64,000 bases of DNA from positions 1 to 64,000 of the forward strand of contig JAUJYZ010000775.1 in the NCBI GenBank assembly GCA_033675265.1, in the 5' to 3' direction. The notes beneath the pieces were generated by a model. That model had not been told where the DNA came from, did not search any database, and saw only the letters and a list, made by a program, of their open reading frames with translations. Below, one piece after another: positions 14,624-26,590 of the stretch. The stretch is from Actinostola sp. cb2023 (Eukaryota; Cnidaria; Anthozoa; Actiniaria; Actinostolidae). A program made the position numbers and the translations under genes. Each line of letters begins with the position of its first letter. The stretch's first letter is position 1.

Positions 14624-15119
14624 TTACTCTCTATAATCCTATAATTCTACTGTTTTCTGCATTACCTGCAGATATAGTATTGCGAAGAAGAAATTATACT
14701 AGTGCTAATATACACTTGTCATAGAACGTGGAAACACTCGATTACAATGTCCTTCTTTTATAGTAAGTAAATCAATCGTTACTTTAGTTTAGAGCTATGT
14801 TTAATCAGTACTTATGGCAGTAAGATCAATAAGAGTACTGACAATGGAAAAGTATATGCATTTTTTTAACATAAACAAAAAATAACATTTCTAAAAAGTG
14901 TAATCTTCATATGACGAATATGTCAGCATCATTGTCTGTCCACTTATTGATCATGGCTGACAGCCAATCAGCGTGCGAGAAATTTTATAAATGTGTAAAA
15001 TATAATAAACTAAAACAGACGAGTGTAGTGTGTGCACTGTTATTGTTTCATTCCTTAGTATTTCTATACAAGAATCAAACAATATGTGATCATCAAAAGC
15101 CTTCGGGGCACCTCCAAAG
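14624..15119. other. Conserved 3' flank of TRIM copy 1
   Basis: About 500 bp shared, with substitutions, by all six units between MITE A and the TRIM stop codon. It holds no convincing coding sequence, and no domain is seen in its short plus-strand ORF. It probably contains the 3' untranslated region of the minus-strand gene. Confidence 0.6.
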
Positions 15120-17005
15120 TTACAATTGTTTTTCAAGGGAATTTAATTTCCTTAAATGCGGCTTACGGAGTTTGTATTGTGGTAGTGGTGGTGCTAGGAT
15201 ACATACTTCAAAAGGACTTCCCCTAATATGGTGTCCATCAACTTTCACATCAACAGCTTTTAAAATATGCGGACAATTGGATGCATTACAAGTTGCAGGA
15301 TTTGGTTTGTGCCTGTGATCATTATTTGTATTTATTAACCATAATCCATTTGGCATTTGAGTCAAAGTATCCATGTTATAACGCGAGAAGGGGTTACTTA
15401 TGGAGATCCTCCAGTTTTCCTCGATGTCCGATGGTCTACCCAACCGATTCTTGATGTACACATTAATGACATCACAACCAAGCACATCGTTCGACCATTT
15501 CACCTCGCACTGTTCAGGATCGATAACAGCTCTCTCAATAACTTTAGGAAAATTTAAAATAACACTGACTAACATTTTATTGCTTAGTAATACTTGGTTA
15601 TCTTCGTCATTGACTTCTCCGTCGAAGGGTTTTGCTGACAGTTGGGACAAACGCGACAGAATTTGCTTGGATATTGACAGGACCTCACTGTTGCTACCTT
15701 TGCTTAAGACGTTTTCTGTGAATTCAATGGCGCTTTTCAAACCCGTCATATGCATAGCAAGACCATCTTCTTGCGCTGTGAGGTTCTTCATCTTTGTCGC
15801 TGCAAAGCCTCTTGATTTTTGTTTTAGATTGATGCGATTTTTTTCAAGAGCTTGGATATGTTGATTGATGACATCATCAATACGTTTCTCAATATTCGCC
15901 GCATTCTTCTGCACTCGTGTTTGCATTGCCTTTACTGTTTTCAAACCAGCTTCGATCTTCTCCTTCGTTGCGCTGGCCATCTTGATTTCTCTTGTAAGTT
16001 TTTCTTTATGTTCTTTAGCGATGTCCACGATGAAGCAGATGTCGTGGTCTTTGTGGTCAATGATGGTGCAATCGCGGCATATCAGCTCTTCGCATGTCTT
16101 ACAGAACAGTTTCTGCACTTCTCCTTTGTGCTTTTTACAAAACATCAGTTTATCGATGATTGGTACACCTGTCCTCTTGATATCTTCCAGTGTCATCAGT
16201 TGGTGATCTTTCAGTGTTACTATGCGCTGATGTGCTGCCATGCATGCATTGCACATGAACTTTCCACAATCAAAACATTTTGCTTTTGCTGCTTCTTTGC
16301 TGTCACAGTTGTTGCACATCAGCTCAGGTTGGTCAGCCTGTTTCTTCTCAGCCTTGAACAATTCAAGATGTGAAATTATTCTATTGACCCAAATGTTAAC
16401 CTTGAGCGAGGCAACGTTCTCAATCTACAAAGTAAATACAAAGATAATGAAACATTGAAAATCAAATGTTTGATTAATAAACGATAACCCTTGATATTCG
16501 ATAGATTTTCGGGAGTTTCTCTGTCCTAATATAAACACGGTAGCCAGCCAATCAGAACGCGTGTAATATCGCAAGTATGTTATATATATGATCACATCTT
16601 CGTTCTGAATATTACCAGGCCGGGTTGCTTGTGCGGCTACAAAAGGTTATTTAATGCACACCTTAGTAAAATTACTGTTGCTCGTTGAAATCAGCTGATA
16701 TATAAAAGTCCATCAATCTCATTATCTGCAGCCCCAAATGGTGACCACCATGTGCTATCACAAACTCCGCACAAACTGGAAATGACGTTTACTGAAGCCA
16801 GGCAATACAATTACTGTACCTTTACATTTTCTCGGCATTCAGGACATTTGATGGAATCCCTCCTGACTTGTTTAGCCAACATATCCTCCAGACAGCGTCT
16901 GCAATAAGTGTGTAGACATGTCAGAATCCGTGGATCCTGCAATTGCTCTAGACATATTGGACACGTGACCTGATCCTCGAGACCTTGGGATGATTTTGCT
17001 GCCAT
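15120..17005 (-). CDS. TRIM copy 1: RING/B-box/coiled-coil/filamin protein, intact
   Basis: Two exons on the minus strand: 17005-16820 and 16424-15120, with intron GTACAG...TTTGTAG, joined in phase to give 496 residues. Exon 1 is a C3HC4 RING (C15-x2-C18, C30-x-H32, C35-x2-C38, C54-x2-C57) that would recruit an E2 enzyme. Exon 2 has B-box 1 (about 99-127), B-box 2 (158-189, starting CKKHKGEVQKLFC), a coiled coil (about 195-310) and a filamin-type repeat ending VDGHHIRGSPFEV. This order matches TRIM45-like class X proteins, and there is no NHL repeat. The start MAAK is shared by all paralogues. The ancestral stop after the proline tract is lost here, adding about 12 residues. It is probably a cytoplasmic ubiquitin ligase; its substrate is unknown. 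Confidence 0.9.
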
Positions 17006-17146
17006 TTCTATTGGATCTGGATATGTGAAATATCAAATAGAAATATGTACCCGTCAATATACTCCATCGCTTAGAAAAGATAAGAGGTACGACGCTTCGC
17101 GTGACACATAGATCATTGCTGATGTTAACATCGATTTCTGGAATAT

Positions 17147-17331
17147 AATGAGGGTTTATCACATAATTTCAAAACTTATAGGAGACATAGGACAAAAAAA
17201 ATATTTTCATAGCTGGAAAGAGCTCGATGAAATGAGTAAAAATGTGAAAAAATGGAAAAGATCGCTTCATAAATTACGAAGATATGAATTTTCAAAAATC
17301 GAAATTTTGTATGAAAACCTTAGTTGGATTG
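17147..17331. mobile_element. Half of a foldback element (family C), truncated
   Basis: It begins AATGAGGGTTTATCACATAA like the complete copies at 26591 and 44699, but stops after the first arm and switches abruptly to unit sequence (TTGTAATCGATTGTAATC). The ORF through it (MRVYHIISKLIG...) is the foldback arm, not a gene. Confidence 0.75.
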
Positions 17332-17658
17332 TAATCGATTGTAATCATCTAAATAAGTAGTGATTTGAAGCCGACTATATTAGATATATATACCGTGAAT
17401 GCCTGCACATTATGGGCGTACGTTTGTCAACTCAGACTCAACATTCACAAACCTATTTGTAACGTGGTATTTGCAACAAAACTCGATCAAATAATTGACC
17501 ACCAAACGTCTACTAAAGTATATAAAGCAATACCAAGAATGACTGCACTAACATACCTCTTTACTTGCTCGAATTGTGAGAGGTAACAACCGACCGTAAC
17601 AACATGCTCGTTAATTTGGTTCGCTTTGGGATGGTGCGGGTATTTCACCTGTCGTCAT

Positions 17659-17748
17659 GTCTCCCTTAGCAACGTGTGACGTCGATGGTCTCACTTCACA
17701 GAACAACTTCAACAGTTTCTTTTTGAAGTTTGTTTTGATTTTGATTGG
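17659..17748. promoter_or_regulatory. X-box/CRE/CCAAT-like module, copy A
   Basis: GTCTCCCTTAGCAAC (17659-17673) resembles an RFX X-box half (AGCAAC). TGACGTCG (17677-17684) is a CRE-like site three bases further on. ATTGG (17744-17748) is an inverted CCAAT box. The module lies about 650 bp upstream of TRIM copy 1 and recurs in six units. A donor-like GAG/GTATGT on the minus strand near 17550 suggests a non-coding TRIM first exon, so this may be the promoter. No transcript evidence is available. Confidence 0.5.
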
Positions 17749-17774
17749 ACTTGTTAGTACAGTTGCGGTTCGAA

Positions 17775-17930
17775 ATGTCACAATTTTAAAACTGGAGTGA
17801 TCTAAGCCTTGTAATAAATGGAGAACACAATAACAACTCTATTTTCTCCTCAGACTTTCTCGAATATATTCTCAACCAACATGGAAATATTTATCATGCA
17901 GCTGCTTATATTCCGTGCACATGCAACAAA
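17775..17930 (+). pseudogene. Plus-strand leader ORF, degraded copy
   Basis: Homologous to the leader ORF at 27646, but an indel just after ATGTCA breaks the frame. It leads directly into the satellite. Function is unknown. Confidence 0.4.
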
Positions 17931-17954
17931 TAATTGTTTTTCAATCATGCAACG

Positions 17955-18207
17955 AAACACATAAACAACAACAGTAGCAGTAGCAGTAGTATGCACTGAA
18001 TACTTTAATGTTGTACTAAACACATAAACAACAACAGTAGCAGTAGTATGTACTGAATACTTTAATGTTGTACTAAACAAATAAACAACAGTAGTAGCAG
18101 TAGTATGCACTGAATACTTTAATGTTGTACTAAACACATAAACAACAACAGTAGCAGTAGCAGTAGTATGCACTGAATACTTTAATATTGTACTAAACAA
18201 GTAAACG
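17955..18207. repeat. 57 bp satellite, short array (4-5 copies)
   Basis: Same unit as the large array, with expanded CAGTAG runs and ACACATAAAC variants. It sits between the leader ORF of unit 1 and MITE A of unit 2, the same place as in the other units. Confidence 0.9.
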
Positions 18208-18269
18208 AACAGATACGCAATATAATATACATGGATATATTTTTAATTAAGCTGGTACAATTTCATATA

Positions 18270-18439
18270 CAGTCGAACCTCCCGTAAGCGACCACCGAAA
18301 ATGTCAAACTTTGTGGTCGCTTACGAGACGTTCCAACTATAGTGATTTGACTTGGAACTGAACTTTTGGTATTTTGAAAAACTGGTCGCTTAGGAGAGTT
18401 GGTCGCTTACGAGAGTGTTCGCAACGGGAGGTTCAACTG
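18270..18439. mobile_element. MITE family A, copy 2
   Basis: 170 bp, TA-flanked, nearly identical to the copy at 14452. The flanking sequence is also nearly identical, so units 1 and 2 separated recently. Confidence 0.85.
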
Positions 18440-18441
18440 TA

Positions 18442-18979
18442 TTACTCTCTATAATCCTATAATTCTACTGTTTTCTGCATTACCTGCAGATATAGTATTG
18501 CGAAGAAGAAATTATACTAGTGCTAATATACACTTGTCATAGAACGTGGAAACACTCGATTACAATGTCCTTCTTTTATAGTAAGTAAATCAATCGTTAC
18601 TTTAGTTTAGAGCTATGTTTAATCAGTATTTATAGCAGTAAGATCAATAAGAGTACTGACAATGGAAAAGTATATGCATTTTTTTAACATAAACAAACAA
18701 AAAAATTTCTAAAAAGTGTAATCTTCATTTGACGAATATGTCAGCATCATTGTCTGTCCACTTATTGATCATGGCTGACAGCCAATCAGCGTGCGAGAAA
18801 TTTTATAAATGTATAAAATATAATAATCTAAAACAGACGAGTGTAGTGTGTGCACTGTTATTGTTTCAGTCCTTAGTATTTCTATACAAGTATCAAACAA
18901 TATGTGATCATGAAAGCCTCCTGGGCACCTCCAAAGTTACAATTGTTTTTCAAGGGAATTGAATTTCCTATAAATGCGG
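18442..18979. other. Conserved 3' flank of TRIM copy 2
   Basis: Very similar to 14624-15119, including the stretch around ATGGCTGACAGCCAATCAGC. No gene is recognised. Confidence 0.6.
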
Positions 18980-20957
18980 CTAACGGCGTTTGGGTGGTGG
19001 TGGTGGTGGTGGAAGCATACATACTTGAATAGGACTTCCCCTAATATGGTGTCCATCAACTTTCAAATCAAAAGCTTTTAAAATATGCGGCCCATTGGAT
19101 GCATTACAAGTTGCAGGATTTGGTTTGTGCCTGTGATTAATATTTGTATTTATTAACCATAATCCATTTGGCATTTGAGTCAAAGTATCCATGTAAAGCG
19201 AGAAGGGACAACTTATGGAGATCCTCTTTTTCTCGATATCCACTGGTCTACCCAACTGATTATTGATGTACACATTCATCACGACCATACTTATCGTTCC
19301 GCGACCATTTCACCTCGCACTGTCCAGGATCGATAGCTGCTCTCCCAATCACTTTAGCAAACTTTAAAATACCATCACTTAGCATTTCTTTATCGACTTC
19401 TAATACTTGGGGATCTTCGTCATTGACTTCTCTGTCGAAGGGTTTTGACGACAGTTGGGACAAACGCGACAGGATTTGCTTGGATATCGACAGCACCTCA
19501 CTGTTGCTACCTTTGCTTAACACGTTTTCTGTGAATTCAATGGCGCTTTTCAAGCCCGTCATATGCATAGCAAGACCATCTTCTTGCGCTGTGAGGTTCT
19601 TCATCTCTGTCGCTGCAATGTCTCTTGATTCTTGTTTTAGATTGTTGCGTTTTTCTTCAAGAGCTTGAATATGTTGATTGATGACATCATCGATATATTT
19701 CTGTATGTCCGCCGAATTCTTCTTCACTAGTTGTTGCATTGCTTTAACAGATTTCAAACCAGCTTCAATCTTCTCCTTCGTTGCGCTGGCCATCTTAATT
19801 TCTTTTCTAAGTTTTCCTTCATGTTCTTTAGCGATGTCCACGATGAAGCAAGCGTCGTGGTCTTTGTGGTCAATAATGGTGCAATCGCGGCATATCAGCT
19901 CTTCGCATGTCTTACAGAACAGTTTCTGCACTTCTCCTTTGTGCTTTTTACAAAACATCAGTTTATCGATGATTGGTACACCTGTCTTCTTGATGTCTTC
20001 CAGTGTCATCAGTTGGTGATCTTTCAGTGATACTATGCGCTGATGTGCTGCCATGCATGCATTGCACATGAACGTTCCACAATCAAAACATTTTGCTTTT
20101 GCTGCTTCTTTGCTGTCACAGTTGTTGCACATCAGCTCAGGTTGGTCACCCTGTTTCTTCTCAGCATTGAGCAATTCAAGATGTGAAATGATTCTATTGA
20201 CCCAAATGTTAACCCTGAGCGAGGCAACGTCCTCAATCTACAAAGCAAATACAAAGAGAATGAAACATTGAAAATCAAATGTTTGATTAATAAATAATAA
20301 CCCTTGATATTCGATAAATATTCGGGAGCCTCTCTGTCCTAATATAAACACGGTAGCCAGCGCCAATGAGAACGCGTGTAATATCACAAATATGTTACAC
20401 ATATGATCACATCTTTGTTCTGAATATTACCAGGGGATTGCTTGTGCGGTTACAAATGCTTTCTCTAATGCACACCTTAGTACAATTACTGTTGCTGGTT
20501 GAAATGAGCTGATATATAAAAGTCCATCAATCTCATTATCTGGCCCCAAATGGTGACCACCATGTGCTATCACAAACTCCGCACAAACTGGAAATGTTAC
20601 TGTAGCCAGGCAATACAATTAAGCCGCATCTACACGAACAAGTTTTCCTTGACATGTTTTCCTTGACAAGGAAAAATTGGCGATGTTTTTGTCGTCTACA
20701 CGAGCAAGTCTTCCTTGTCAAGGAAAACTTGTCAAGGAAACTTTCCTCATGTAAATTCGGCTTTACTGTACCTTTACAGTTTCTCGGCATTCAGGACATT
20801 TTATGGAAACCCTTCTGCCTTCTTTAGCCAACATATCCTCCAGACAGCGTCTACAATAAGTGTGTAGACATGTCAGAATCCGTGGATCCTGAAATCGCTC
20901 TAGACATATAGGACACGTGACCTGATCCTCGAGGCCTTGGGATAACTTTGCTGCCAT
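18980..20957 (-). pseudogene. TRIM copy 2: filamin domain frameshifted
   Basis: Exon 1 (20957-20772) encodes an intact RING; exon 2 starts at 20237. B-boxes and coiled coil read cleanly. In the first strands of the filamin repeat, near 19275, five bases (AATGA on the plus strand) are missing relative to copies 1 and 4, and the frame ends at 19260 after about 387 residues. The rest of the filamin domain continues open in another frame down to a proline tract (CCA repeats) and stop at 18980. A 3-base insertion lies near 19298. It is either a pseudogene or a truncated RING/B-box/coiled-coil protein. Intron 1 carries a family B MITE next to the donor. Confidence 0.85.
20622..20763. mobile_element. 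MITE family B, in intron 1 of TRIM copy 2
   Basis: 142 bp with inverted ends (AGCCGCATCTACACGA and a CGTGTAAATTCGGCTT-like end) flanked by TA, internally rich in CTTGACAAGGAAAA palindromes. The empty site CAATACAATTACTGTACC is preserved in TRIM copy 1. The right TA lies inside the minus-strand 5' splice site (GTACAGTA). Confidence 0.85.
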
Positions 20958-21756
20958 TTATATTGGATCTGGATACGTGAAATGTCACGTCAAATATAAA
21001 TATTTACACGTCAATTTACAAGATATACACCACCACTTAGAAAAGATAAGAGATACGACGCTTTGCGTGACACATTGATAATATTTATTGCTGATTCAAG
21101 TTCTCATTTTGATGGGAAATATGTCCCCGATATGTGTTAATACAACTAATAAATATGTATTTCTTCCTTTCAGCATTGAGTAACCTGAGAACTCAGGTTA
21201 AGCTTTGAGAATCATATAAAGTATATTTGTTTTTTGCACAACTGATTTTTTTCGCGGAAAATACAATATGTTTGTCGTCACGCAACAGTCTACAGTGATT
21301 TGTTTCTAGTAATCGTCATAAAAACATAGATTTCTGGAAATGTAATTGGTTCGTGAACAACTTTTGTACAACAGAAAGCGGCAGGAAAGAACGAAAAGGA
21401 TAATAAAAGATCACGATAATATAAATATGTGTATGTCACGAACGCTTTCAAGTCATGATTTGCATATACATGGTTGATCAACCACGTCGAAATATAAACA
21501 TCGCGTAGCTTTTCAGTTTTGTAAAACCAACCAGATATTTCAAATAAACCCGACGCCTTGCTGTCTAATGATTAGAAATATTTGTGAAAATCTCGATTGT
21601 AATTAACTAAATAAGTAGTGATTTGAAGCCGACTATATTATATATATATACCGTGACTCATCTGCACATTATGGGGCGTACGTTTGTCTATTCAGACTCA
21701 ACATTCACAAGGCTATTTGTAATGTGGTATTTGAAACAAAACTCGATCAAGTAATA

Positions 21757-24700
21757 GAGGGAATGTCCACTCATACCGAGCAAAATCGGAAAAATATGGC
21801 ACATGACGAAAAATTAAAACTCTTCATATTTTGTCCAAAAATACCCTATTATAGTCTTAGAAACGTGGTGGGATTTGTTTGTGAAAATATTTATTTAAAC
21901 GCCAAAAAAATATAAAAATCCGTGACGACCCCGCATACCTTGAAAACGCACGAAAAAATCGCGAGTCATACCTCCTCGTAAACTTCGCTATTTCTGCTTC
22001 GCATCAGACTAAAGTCCTATTTTAACCTTGCAAAGTCGTAGTCGAAGTGTTTATGAGTATTTTGAATCCAATTATAAACCTATGGCTTAATTGTAAAGGT
22101 CACGGCGAGTCGCTGAAAATCACTAAATTTCGCCTCCTCAAAATTATTGTTTTGGAGCAGTTTTTCAAAATAAAGTTTCCCCTCTCGGTATAATTATATT
22201 TTACTTGAAATTTAGATTTTTTGAAAGTAGAAATGCTACTGTAAAAGGGGGTATGAAAATCTTCTTGGGGCTTTTTATCAGCGCTGAAAAATAAATATCT
22301 TAAAATGACACTAATCCCAACATTTAGCTGTCAACAACTACTCACAGTCGGCACATTCTTTGTACAAAATGACCGAAAGCTTGGCGATTTCTTCTATTTT
22401 CTTTGGTAAATTGATTTCTAAACAACAGTTGTAACGTCGTATTTAGCTGACCTGGAATATCGGGGTCCATAAATGTCATAAATATATCAGTGAGTCTAAG
22501 CTGATTGTTGACGTGCGTGTCAACAAGATCAGTTAACTTAGATTACCTAAGTAATCAACTTGCAATGATCGAAAACGACTCATGAATATAATTATTTTGC
22601 AATTGAGCTTTTTAAGCGTTGGCTGTGATCCCCTTGAAGAAATGTGTAAAAAGACATCGACATTTTGTGTATATGATATCAGTCTTGGGTTGAGAAAGCT
22701 AATTTATGCAAATAGTGCCGGGAGAATTAAATATGATTGGCAGATAATATCTCTATAAAAACAAACTTCTGTAGGTTCAATTCCATAATTTTCTCAAGAA
22801 AAAGGACTAGAGTTCTTCATAGTTTTGATAGTGGATCAGCGCTTTACCGTGGTGTAAATGGAACTGGTCATTTGTTCCTTTCAAAAGCTGGTTGGAGGCG
22901 TCAATAATGCGCCTCCGAGAAAGACGTTTCGGAACACACTCGCAGTGTTGCAATCAATGACTCAGAAGTAGAGCTCACTGAGAACATTGCCTTGATAAGT
23001 CTAAAGTATACCACCTCTATGGTACGCTGTTCAACCTCTGTTAAGGTCCAACTCTCTGCAACGGCCTACATTTCATCAGTGTTATTGAAACCTGTCTACA
23101 ACGGTCACCTCTGCACAACGTCCACCTCTGTACAATATGGCCACCTCTACACGTCCACTTTTGCACAATGGCCACGTACCTCTGCACAACGGCCATCTCT
23201 GCATAACAGCCACCTCTACACAACGGCCACCTCCACACAACGGCCACCTCTACACAACGGCCACCACCACACAACGGCCATCTCTGCATAACGCCCACCT
23301 CCACACAACGGCCACCTCCACACAACGGCCACCTCTACACAACGGCCACCTCTACACAACAGCCACTTCTACACAACGGCCACCTCCACACAACGGCCAT
23401 CTCTACACAACGGCCACCTCTACACAACGCCCACCTCTGCAGAACGCCCACTTCCGCACAACGACCACTTCTACACAACGACCACCCGTCCACCAGTGCA
23501 CAACGGCCACCTCTGCACAACGGCCACCCGTCCCCAGTGCACAACGGCCACCCTGCACAACGGCCACCTCTACACAACGACCACCCGTCCACCAGTGCAC
23601 AACGGCCACCTCTGCACAACGGCCACCCGTCCACCAGTGCACAACGCCCACTTCTACACAATGACCTTTTCTACACAACGACCATCTCTACACAACGGCC
23701 ACCTGAGCCTATCTCTGCACATCGGCCTCCCGTCTGACTCTGCACAACGGCCACCTCTATAACAACGACCACTTCGCCACCTCTACACAATGGCCACCTC
23801 TACACAATGGCCACCTCTGCGCAACGGCCACCCTTCCAGCAGTGCACAACAGCCACCTCTAGACAACGCCCACTTCTGCACAAGTCCAGGCCCACTTCTG
23901 CAAATAGACCACCTCTACACAACGGCCACCTCTGTACTACGGCCATCCGTCCACTACGCCCACTTCTGCACATTGCCCATTTCTGCACAAGGGACCATCT
24001 CTACACAACCGCCATCTCTACACTACCGCCACCTCTGCACAACGGCCACTTCTGCACAACGGCCACTTCTGCACAACGCCCACTTCTGCACAATGCCCAC
24101 CTCTACACAACAGCCACCTCTACACAACGGCCACCTCTGCACAACGGCCTTCCGTCTAACTCTCGATCTGCACAACGGCCACCTTTACATAACGACCGAC
24201 TTCTGTAGAACGCCATCTCTACACAACCGCCACCTCTACACAACGGTCACTTCTACACAACCCGTCCATCAGTGCACAACCACCCACTTCTGCACAACGA
24301 TCATCTCTACTCTGACGGCCTCCCAGGCCACTTCTGCACATAGACCTGCTCCTCTACACAACGGCCACCTCTGTGCTACGGCCACATGTCCAACAGTGCA
24401 CAACGGCCACCTCTACAAAACGCCCACCTCTACACAATGGCCACCTCTACACAATATTATAAATATAGGCTGTTACAGAGAGGTGGACGTAGCCAAATCC
24501 CAAAGAGGAACGACGAGCTGGACAGATGTAGCCTTCACCGCAGACTCTTTGGAGTACGGAAAGAACACCTAAAAAGCGTCTGCGGGGGAGGCTAGGACAG
24601 ATGCTCCACGTCGAAATATCACGCGGGAATGTGAATACATGAAGCGTGTGCTAAAATGAACTCGACTTCTGAGCCATTGATTGCAACACTGCGAGTGTGT

Positions 24701-25848
24701 TCCGAAACGTCTTTCTCGGAGGCGCATTATTGACGCCTCCAACCAGCTTTTGAAAGGAACAAATGACCAGTTGCATTTACACCACGGTAAAGCGCTGATC
24801 CACTATCAAAACTATGAAGAACTCTAGTCCTTTTTCTTGAGGAAATTATGGAATTGAACCTACAGAAGTTTGTTTTTGAACAAAATAATATCTGCCAATC
24901 ATATTTAATTCTCCCGGCACTATTTGCATAAATTAGCTTTCTCAACCCAAGACTGATATACACAAAATGTCGATGTCTTTTTACATTATCTTATACACGT
25001 TTAAAAAGCTCAAATGCAAAATTATTATATTCATGAGTCGTTTTCGATCATTGCAAGTTGATTACTTAGGTAATCTAAGTTAACTGATCTTGTTGACACG
25101 CACGTCAACAATAAGGTTAGACTCACTGATATATTTATGACATTTATGGACCCTTATAATTCAGGTCAGCTAAATACGACGTTACAACTGTTGTTTAGAA
25201 CTGAATACCAAAGAAAATAGAAGAAATCGCCAAGCTTTCGGTCATTTTGTACAAAGTATGTGCCGACTGTGAGTAGTTGTTGACAGCTAAATGTTGGGAT
25301 TAGTGTCATTTTAAGATATTTATTTTTCAACGCTGATAAAAAGCCCCAAGAAGATTTTCATACCCCCTTTTACAGTAGCATTTCTACTTTCAAAAAATCT
25401 AAATTTCAAGTAAAATATAATTATACCGAGAGGGGAAACTTTATTTTGAAAAACTGCTCCAAAACAATAATTTTGAGGAGGCGAAATTTAGTGATTTTCA
25501 GCGACTCGCCGTGACCTTTACAATTAAGCCACAGGTTTATAATTAGATTCAAAATACTCATAAACACTTCGACTACGACTTTGCAAGGTCAAAATAGGAC
25601 TTTAGTCTGATGCGAAGCAGAAATAGCGAAGTTTACGAGGAGGTATGACTCGCGATTTTTTCGTGCGTTTTCAAGGTACGCGGGGTCGTCACGGAATTTT
25701 ATATTTTTTTGGTGTTTAGATAAATATTTTCACAAACAAATCCCACCACGTTTCTAAGACTATAATAGGGTATTTTTGGACAAAATATGAAGAGTTTTAA
25801 TTTTTCGTCATGTGCCACCTTTTGCTCGGTATGAGTGGATATTCCCTC
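21757..25848. mobile_element. 4.1 kb foldback element
   Basis: Two arms of about 1.2 kb (21757-22974 and 24659-25848) are inverted copies with small differences, with outer ends GAGGGAATGTCCACTC and its complement. The loop of about 1.7 kb is mainly a 17 bp minisatellite. The element interrupts the 5' flank of TRIM copy 2: sequence before it (ACTCGATCAAGTAAT) continues after it (TAACCACCAAACG), as in uninterrupted units. The flanking duplication is at most TA/TTA. No transposase is seen, so it is non-autonomous. Confidence 0.85.
23100..24460. repeat. 17 bp minisatellite in the foldback loop
   Basis: The unit is CCACCTCTACACAACGG with many variants (CTGCAC, CATAAC, CCCGTCCACCAGTG insertions), roughly 70-80 copies. 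Since 17 is not a multiple of three, every frame reads the same repetitive 17-residue pattern, which explains the long ORFs on both strands. It is not a gene. Confidence 0.9.
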
Positions 25849-26005
25849 TTAACCACCAAACGTCTACTAAAGTATATAAAGCAATACCAAGAATGACTGC
25901 ACTAACATACCTCTTTGCTTGCTCGAATTGTGAGAGGTAACAACCGACTTGTAGCTTCCTGCTTGTTAATTTGGTTTCGCTTTGGAATGGTGCTGGGATT
26001 TCACC

Positions 26006-26040
26006 TGACGTCATGTCTCCCTTAGCAACGTGTGACGTCG
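26006..26040. promoter_or_regulatory. X-box/CRE module, copy B
   Basis: A palindromic CRE TGACGTCA (26006-26013), the X-box-like GTCTCCCTTAGCAAC (26015-26029) and TGACGTCG (26033-26040). This would be the promoter of TRIM copy 2, now pushed about 4.1 kb further away by the foldback element. Confidence 0.5.
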
Positions 26041-26260
26041 ACGATCTCACTTCACATAACAACTTCAACAGTTTCTTTTTGAAGTTTGTTTTGATTTTGA
26101 TTTTGATTTTGATTTTGACTTTAGTACGATTACTGTTACTGGTTGAAACATGCAGCTGACTAAAAGTCCATAAGTCTCATTATCTGGCCCCAAATGGTGA
26201 CCACTGCCATGTACTATCACAATTTCCGTCAAATGAAGCCAGCCAATACAGTTACTATAC

Positions 26261-26449
26261 CTTTTGCATCTCTTGGCATTCAGGACATTTCATGGAAACC
26301 CTTCTGCCTTCTTTAGTAGCCAACATATCTTCCAGACACCGTCTACAATAAGTGTGTAGACATGTAAGAATCCGTGGATCCTGCAATTGCTCTAGACATA
26401 CAGGACACGTGACCTGATCCTCGAGACCTTGGGATAACTTTGCTGCCAT
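26261..26449 (-). pseudogene. Orphan TRIM RING exon
   Basis: 63 codons encode a full C3HC4 RING from MAAK, with the usual donor (AAAG/GTATAG). No exon 2 follows. About 150 bp into the intron the sequence jumps, at a TTTTGAT repeat near 26090-26115, into the promoter flank of the neighbouring unit. It looks like a seventh TRIM copy that lost exon 2 and its 3' part in an unequal exchange. Confidence 0.85.
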
Positions 26450-26590
26450 TTCTATTGGATCTGGATACGTGAAATATCAAATAGAAATATGTACCCGTCA
26501 ATATACTCCATCGCTTAGAAAAGATAAGAGGTACGACGCTTCGCGTGACACATAGATCATTGCTGATGTTAACATCGATTTCTGGAATAT

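Noticed and set aside
15852..16373. Plus-strand ORFs over TRIM exons (up to 173 codons)
   Set aside because: Antisense shadows of the minus-strand TRIM coding sequence; cysteine and phenylalanine rich, with no domain.
19260..19300. An intron explaining the TRIM copy 2 frame change
   Set aside because: Alignment with sister copies shows a plain 5-base gap with no GT-AG pair, and other copies have continuous exon here.
22992..24572. Plus-strand ORFs of up to 260 codons rich in TTATSTQRPP
   Set aside because: Every frame of the 17 bp minisatellite gives the same pattern; both strands are open equally.
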